Assembly (NCBI GenBank): GCA_018894105.1
Contig: CM032118.1
Span: 36,436,690 to 36,500,689, forward strand
DNA length: 64,000 bases
Origin: Jacaranda mimosifolia
Lineage: Eukaryota > Streptophyta > Magnoliopsida > Lamiales > Bignoniaceae
Direction of reading: 5' to 3'
Position 1 is the first letter of the stretch. The number at the start of each line of letters is the position of its first letter. The translations under genes were made by a program, and so were the position numbers. Shown piece by piece: positions 60,523-64,000 of the stretch. The notes under the pieces are model-generated. The model did no database searches, was not told where the DNA came from, and was given only the letters and a program-made list of their open reading frames with translations.

Positions 60523-63500
60523 TGTAACACCCCAAACCTTAAAATGTAAATGTGAGAAGAAAATTTAAAATTTAAGTTATAAATTTGTAATTAAAAATTA
60601 AAGGAATTAGGCTAATTAAAATATTTAGAAAAGACAAATAATAAGAAAATGGGTTAGGCCTTGATTGAGTAAAATATAAAACAAATGCGGGCTTTAGTAG
60701 AAATTAAGAAACTAGGATGGCTAGAAAATTAATTCAACTGGGCCCAATTGTTAAGATTTCAAAAGCTATGAGGGCTAATGTACAACAAACAAAAATTGGG
60801 GGACTTAATTAGAACTCAGGGGCCAATCTGTAAGGCAGTTCAGAGTTTGAAAGTTACATTGAAAGCGGTGGAAAACCTTGGGGTTCGATAGTAATTAGGC
60901 AAAATATGATATATATATATATATATTTGAAGGACAAATTTTTTTCTAATTCTCACAAATGCACCTACACCATCTCAAGCTCAATTTTGCTTCGTCTTTC
61001 CTTGAAATCAAATTCTACTTCAACAAACACCTTCCTTACCTTGCAGTAATCACTCCTATACCAAAACTTCCAAAAGTAACTGAAGAAAATGGGATAAAGA
61101 AGTGGCCAATGGTTATGGTGGACGATGGTGATGGGTTGTTAGGTTTGGCTGGTTGAAACTAGGAATTGATAGGTGGATTGTGTTGGGCTCGATGCAAGGA
61201 ACATGGTGGTATGTTTAATTTAAGGTTTGGTTGCTAGAGAAGGGAGAATTTATGGTGAGAATGGGAGGCGGCGTGAGGGCTATTTTTGGTACAATTTGCT
61301 GGCGAGGGGGCTGAGAAGGGGGAAATTGATAGAGGGGTTTAGTTGGGCTCATCGAGGCGTGTCCTTAGGTAGGTTAGGTTGAACTTCAGTGATGGACAAC
61401 GGTGCTCCGACAACTTTGATACAAAAAGCTCCAAATTTCGTTCTGAACTCACGTGACTAGAATCAAACCTTGAATTGGACTCGAACTCAGTCTAATTGGG
61501 TAAATTGATTTTATCGATTGTTTACCTTAAATTGATTAAATTGAAACCTAAATGAGTTTGGAATTGGATTGGACCTTAATCTAGATAGAATAATACTATT
61601 GATAAGACTTTAGTTATAAGATTTTAATTATGAAATCTAGTGTTGACTTTGGGTTGGTACAAACTTAGTTAAAATAGGTTGAACTAGATTGGCACTATTG
61701 GAAAGATTAAAATTATAAACTTACAATAATAATTAACTTAGAAACTTAATTATTGGAGTTGAATGAACTAACTATGCTAATTCTAGGAGCTATAGTAATG
61801 TTACTTTCAGGGCACTACGAGGTTATCGCGTCCTTGTGAGTCAATTCTTATAAATATAGCATACAAGAACATTCCTAAAACACTAAAACATGATATAAAT
61901 TAATGTAAGAAATGTAATGCTATTAGAATCAATTTCTTATATTGCGTTTAATGAAATCAGGTGAGGAGGATACGTGCATTACTGGTGCATATGAGGTTAT
62001 CATCACGAGAGTTATCAGGTAAGTTTATATTAATTTCTTTTGCTGGGAAAAGAACGTACATATTCGTTAATATATCCTTACTGCTTGTCGCTTGCTCTTG
62101 ATTGTGTTGAGATTCAGTAATTGCTAATTGTTCGTTCTATGCTATTCTTTGACTCTAGTATTGAATCTGATAGTTTGTTTGAGTTGTTCTTCTTGCTTGA
62201 AACTCTTGAGCCGTTATTACTCAAATTCTCAATCTTGCTTGATATGACTTTTTATCTTATGTATATGTATTAGTAAATATATCAGTTCTGTTTGATCATT
62301 TCTTTGATAGAAATTGTTATTCATCTATATAACATTGGCCTTCTATCTTTGTATTTTTCTTGATAGTCTATTTGGACTTTTTTTTCTTCTTTGCTCGTGA
62401 TTCTTGAGCTATTCTTATATGAATTTCTTACCTATTTAGAGTTGTTGAACCCCTGAATCAAAAACCAAGTCTATACAAGTTTTGATAAAATAAACAATTG
62501 TGAAAGTTCACCACACATCGCCCTTACATTGGTTACAACTCCTATGTTGTGATTATGATTTATATTATTTTATTTTATATTTGGCGATTGTGCACGAAAA
62601 CCAAAAAGTGGATTTTGAAATATATTTTTCTATCATTGCCATGTCTGCCATGGAACAAACTTGATGTTGATTTACTTATCACTTGTTTATCATGAGAAAT
62701 TGACGTGTTAAGTAAAATGCTATTGGACGTGCCACATTACTCAATGATTAATACCTTTGGAGGTAGGCCCTAGGATCGATTTCGAATGACGATCAGGCAG
62801 AATGGACAGATGGTTACTATTTATTTAATTGATACCCATACAAGTTGTGCATATAATCCTATCTCATAGCCAGCTAGATGTAGCTATCTATGGGCGGGAT
62901 CAGACATACGGTTAGCCATGCCTAGTGAGTGATTCAGTGTTCGAGTTGATATCACTCGGAACTTGGAGGAATAAGTATTTCTCATATTTTTGAAAGTGGA
63001 GGGACAAGGTAGGAGAACCCCTAGCAACTTAATAGTGAAAGCATTTGCTAAATTATAATTGATTAATTTTTTAACTAGACGTATTTCCCTGTGCTAGACA
63101 TGTATCTTGCATCCTTGTGAACATTTTGAATTATCACTTTTACCTTTACCATTCAATTGTTATTGTTCTATGTGCTGGGATCACCTCTTTACTATTAGTT
63201 TACTAAGTCATTCGGACTTATAGTACTGTACTATTTCATTATGTTCTTTTTCCAGATAAGGACCCGTAGGAGCCATATAGAGGTAGTCTCGATAGTACAT
63301 ATTATATATAATTTTGCCTAATGTAAATAGATAGCATTGGAAGCTTATGAGGCTTTTTTGTATTGTAGTATGCTTTTAAAAAGCATTCTTTTCGAATGTA
63401 ACAGTTTTGTACAAGTGTGAAACACTAGTAACTAACGGTTATGAATAACTCTTTTCTTCAGTATGTTTGGATTTCTCTGAGTGAATTAAGATACATGACT

Positions 63501-63538
63501 GAGAATGGTGGCGCTCACCTCCAGCTTGAGATGCTACA
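60523..63538 (+). repeat. 3' LTR of the Tekay-like element (3016 bases)
   Basis: It begins TGTAACACCCC and ends GATGCTACA, followed by the target duplication ATAAC. It aligns with 51918-54613 over its first 2.7 kb and shows related blocks with the solo LTR at 36877-39706. The open frame at 60959-61156 is not a gene. Confidence 0.9.
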
Positions 63539-63543
63539 ATAAC

Positions 63544-64000
63544 TATGAAGATAACAATCATATAAAATAAAAATTTTATAATCCATTACCAGATTAAAGA
63601 AAAAATTCAAATATTATTTAAATATTTATGATAATTAGGCAAGTTTTTGCGTAAATGTTGATTATTTGAGCATATAAATTTTATTGAATATATAAAATAA
63701 ATAAAAAGATAAATTTAATATATTTAAAATTTAATGTCAACTTTTATTTTAGGAAAAAAATTATATTAGTATAGATATTAAAGAGAACGAGAAGGCACAT
63801 TATACCCATACCGACGCGTACAAGCATCAACATGGAACATATGCAATGGGATCAGTTCGGATTGGATAATTACAACTTTTCTAAGGTCATGTTCGCATGA
63901 TTTTAACTTATGTCATGTATCCACATTTTAATAATTGATATTTAAAAATTTTAATCTCCATTTTAAAACCACCATAAATTGAAATTCAGGGTTCTCTATA
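63544..64000. other. Intergenic DNA at the right edge
   Basis: AT-rich, nothing recognised. Confidence 0.5.

Larger units (their letters stand above)
51918..63538 (+). mobile_element. Tekay-like chromovirus (Ty3/gypsy), 11.6 kb, decayed
   Basis: LTR-like ends and a perfect ATAAC target duplication (51913-51917, 63539-63543) bound the element. It carries gag with a zinc knuckle, protease, RT-RNase H, integrase and a chromodomain-like C terminus, with stops throughout. Very long LTRs (3 kb) and the chromodomain wording fit the Tekay/Del lineage. A 1.3-kb Mutator-like element splits RT, and the 5' LTR has lost its last 0.3 kb. Confidence 0.85.

Overview
This is nuclear DNA of a flowering plant, most likely a eudicot. 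It is AT-rich, has two intron-bearing host genes with GT-AG introns, and most of the rest is nested transposable elements. I cannot name the species.

Host genes. (1) 4606-6353 (+): six exons encoding a 363-residue MYB-CC/GARP transcription factor that matches APL (ALTERED PHLOEM DEVELOPMENT) from end to end. (2) 17369-21111 (-): three exons encoding a 388-residue DUF620 protein, with a 2.5-kb intron that holds a complete TRIM retrotransposon and a MITE. They show no sign of working together. No tRNA, rRNA or CRISPR array was seen.

6.3-25 kb is gene-poor and full of small DNA transposons: six copies of a Tourist-like MITE with GTTTGGTTTT-type ends, four copies of a second family rich in CTTATAAG, two copies of a TCGGATT-rich family, one TCGAGC-rich MITE with a TAA duplication, and two hAT-like elements with 8-bp target duplications. 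Each hAT-like element sits inside another element.

26.0-39.7 kb is a solo LTR of a Tekay-like Ty3/gypsy family, split by a complete but decayed 10.8-kb Tat-lineage Ty3/gypsy element (minus strand). The Tat element has gag, protease, RT-RNase H, a second RNase H and integrase. On the opposite strand, between integrase and the 3' LTR, it has an intron-containing gene with its own TATA box.

40.3-47.4 kb is an endogenous pararetrovirus (Caulimoviridae-type) integration. A forward copy runs from capsid to RNase H and is followed tail-to-tail by an inverted, internally deleted copy. The arms are nearly identical and the loop between them, about 0.5 kb, carries a movement-protein fragment, so the locus could fold into a long hairpin RNA. 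This is the most interesting structure in the window.

48.2-50.6 kb is a 2.4-kb foldback Mutator-like element with arms of about 1 kb and a perfect 9-bp target duplication. 51.9-63.5 kb is an 11.6-kb Tekay-like chromovirus with 3-kb LTRs and many stops; its RT region is split by a 1.3-kb Mutator-like element with a 9-bp target duplication.

Boundaries and target duplications were read directly from the sequence. Family names rest on remembered hallmarks, not on database searches.
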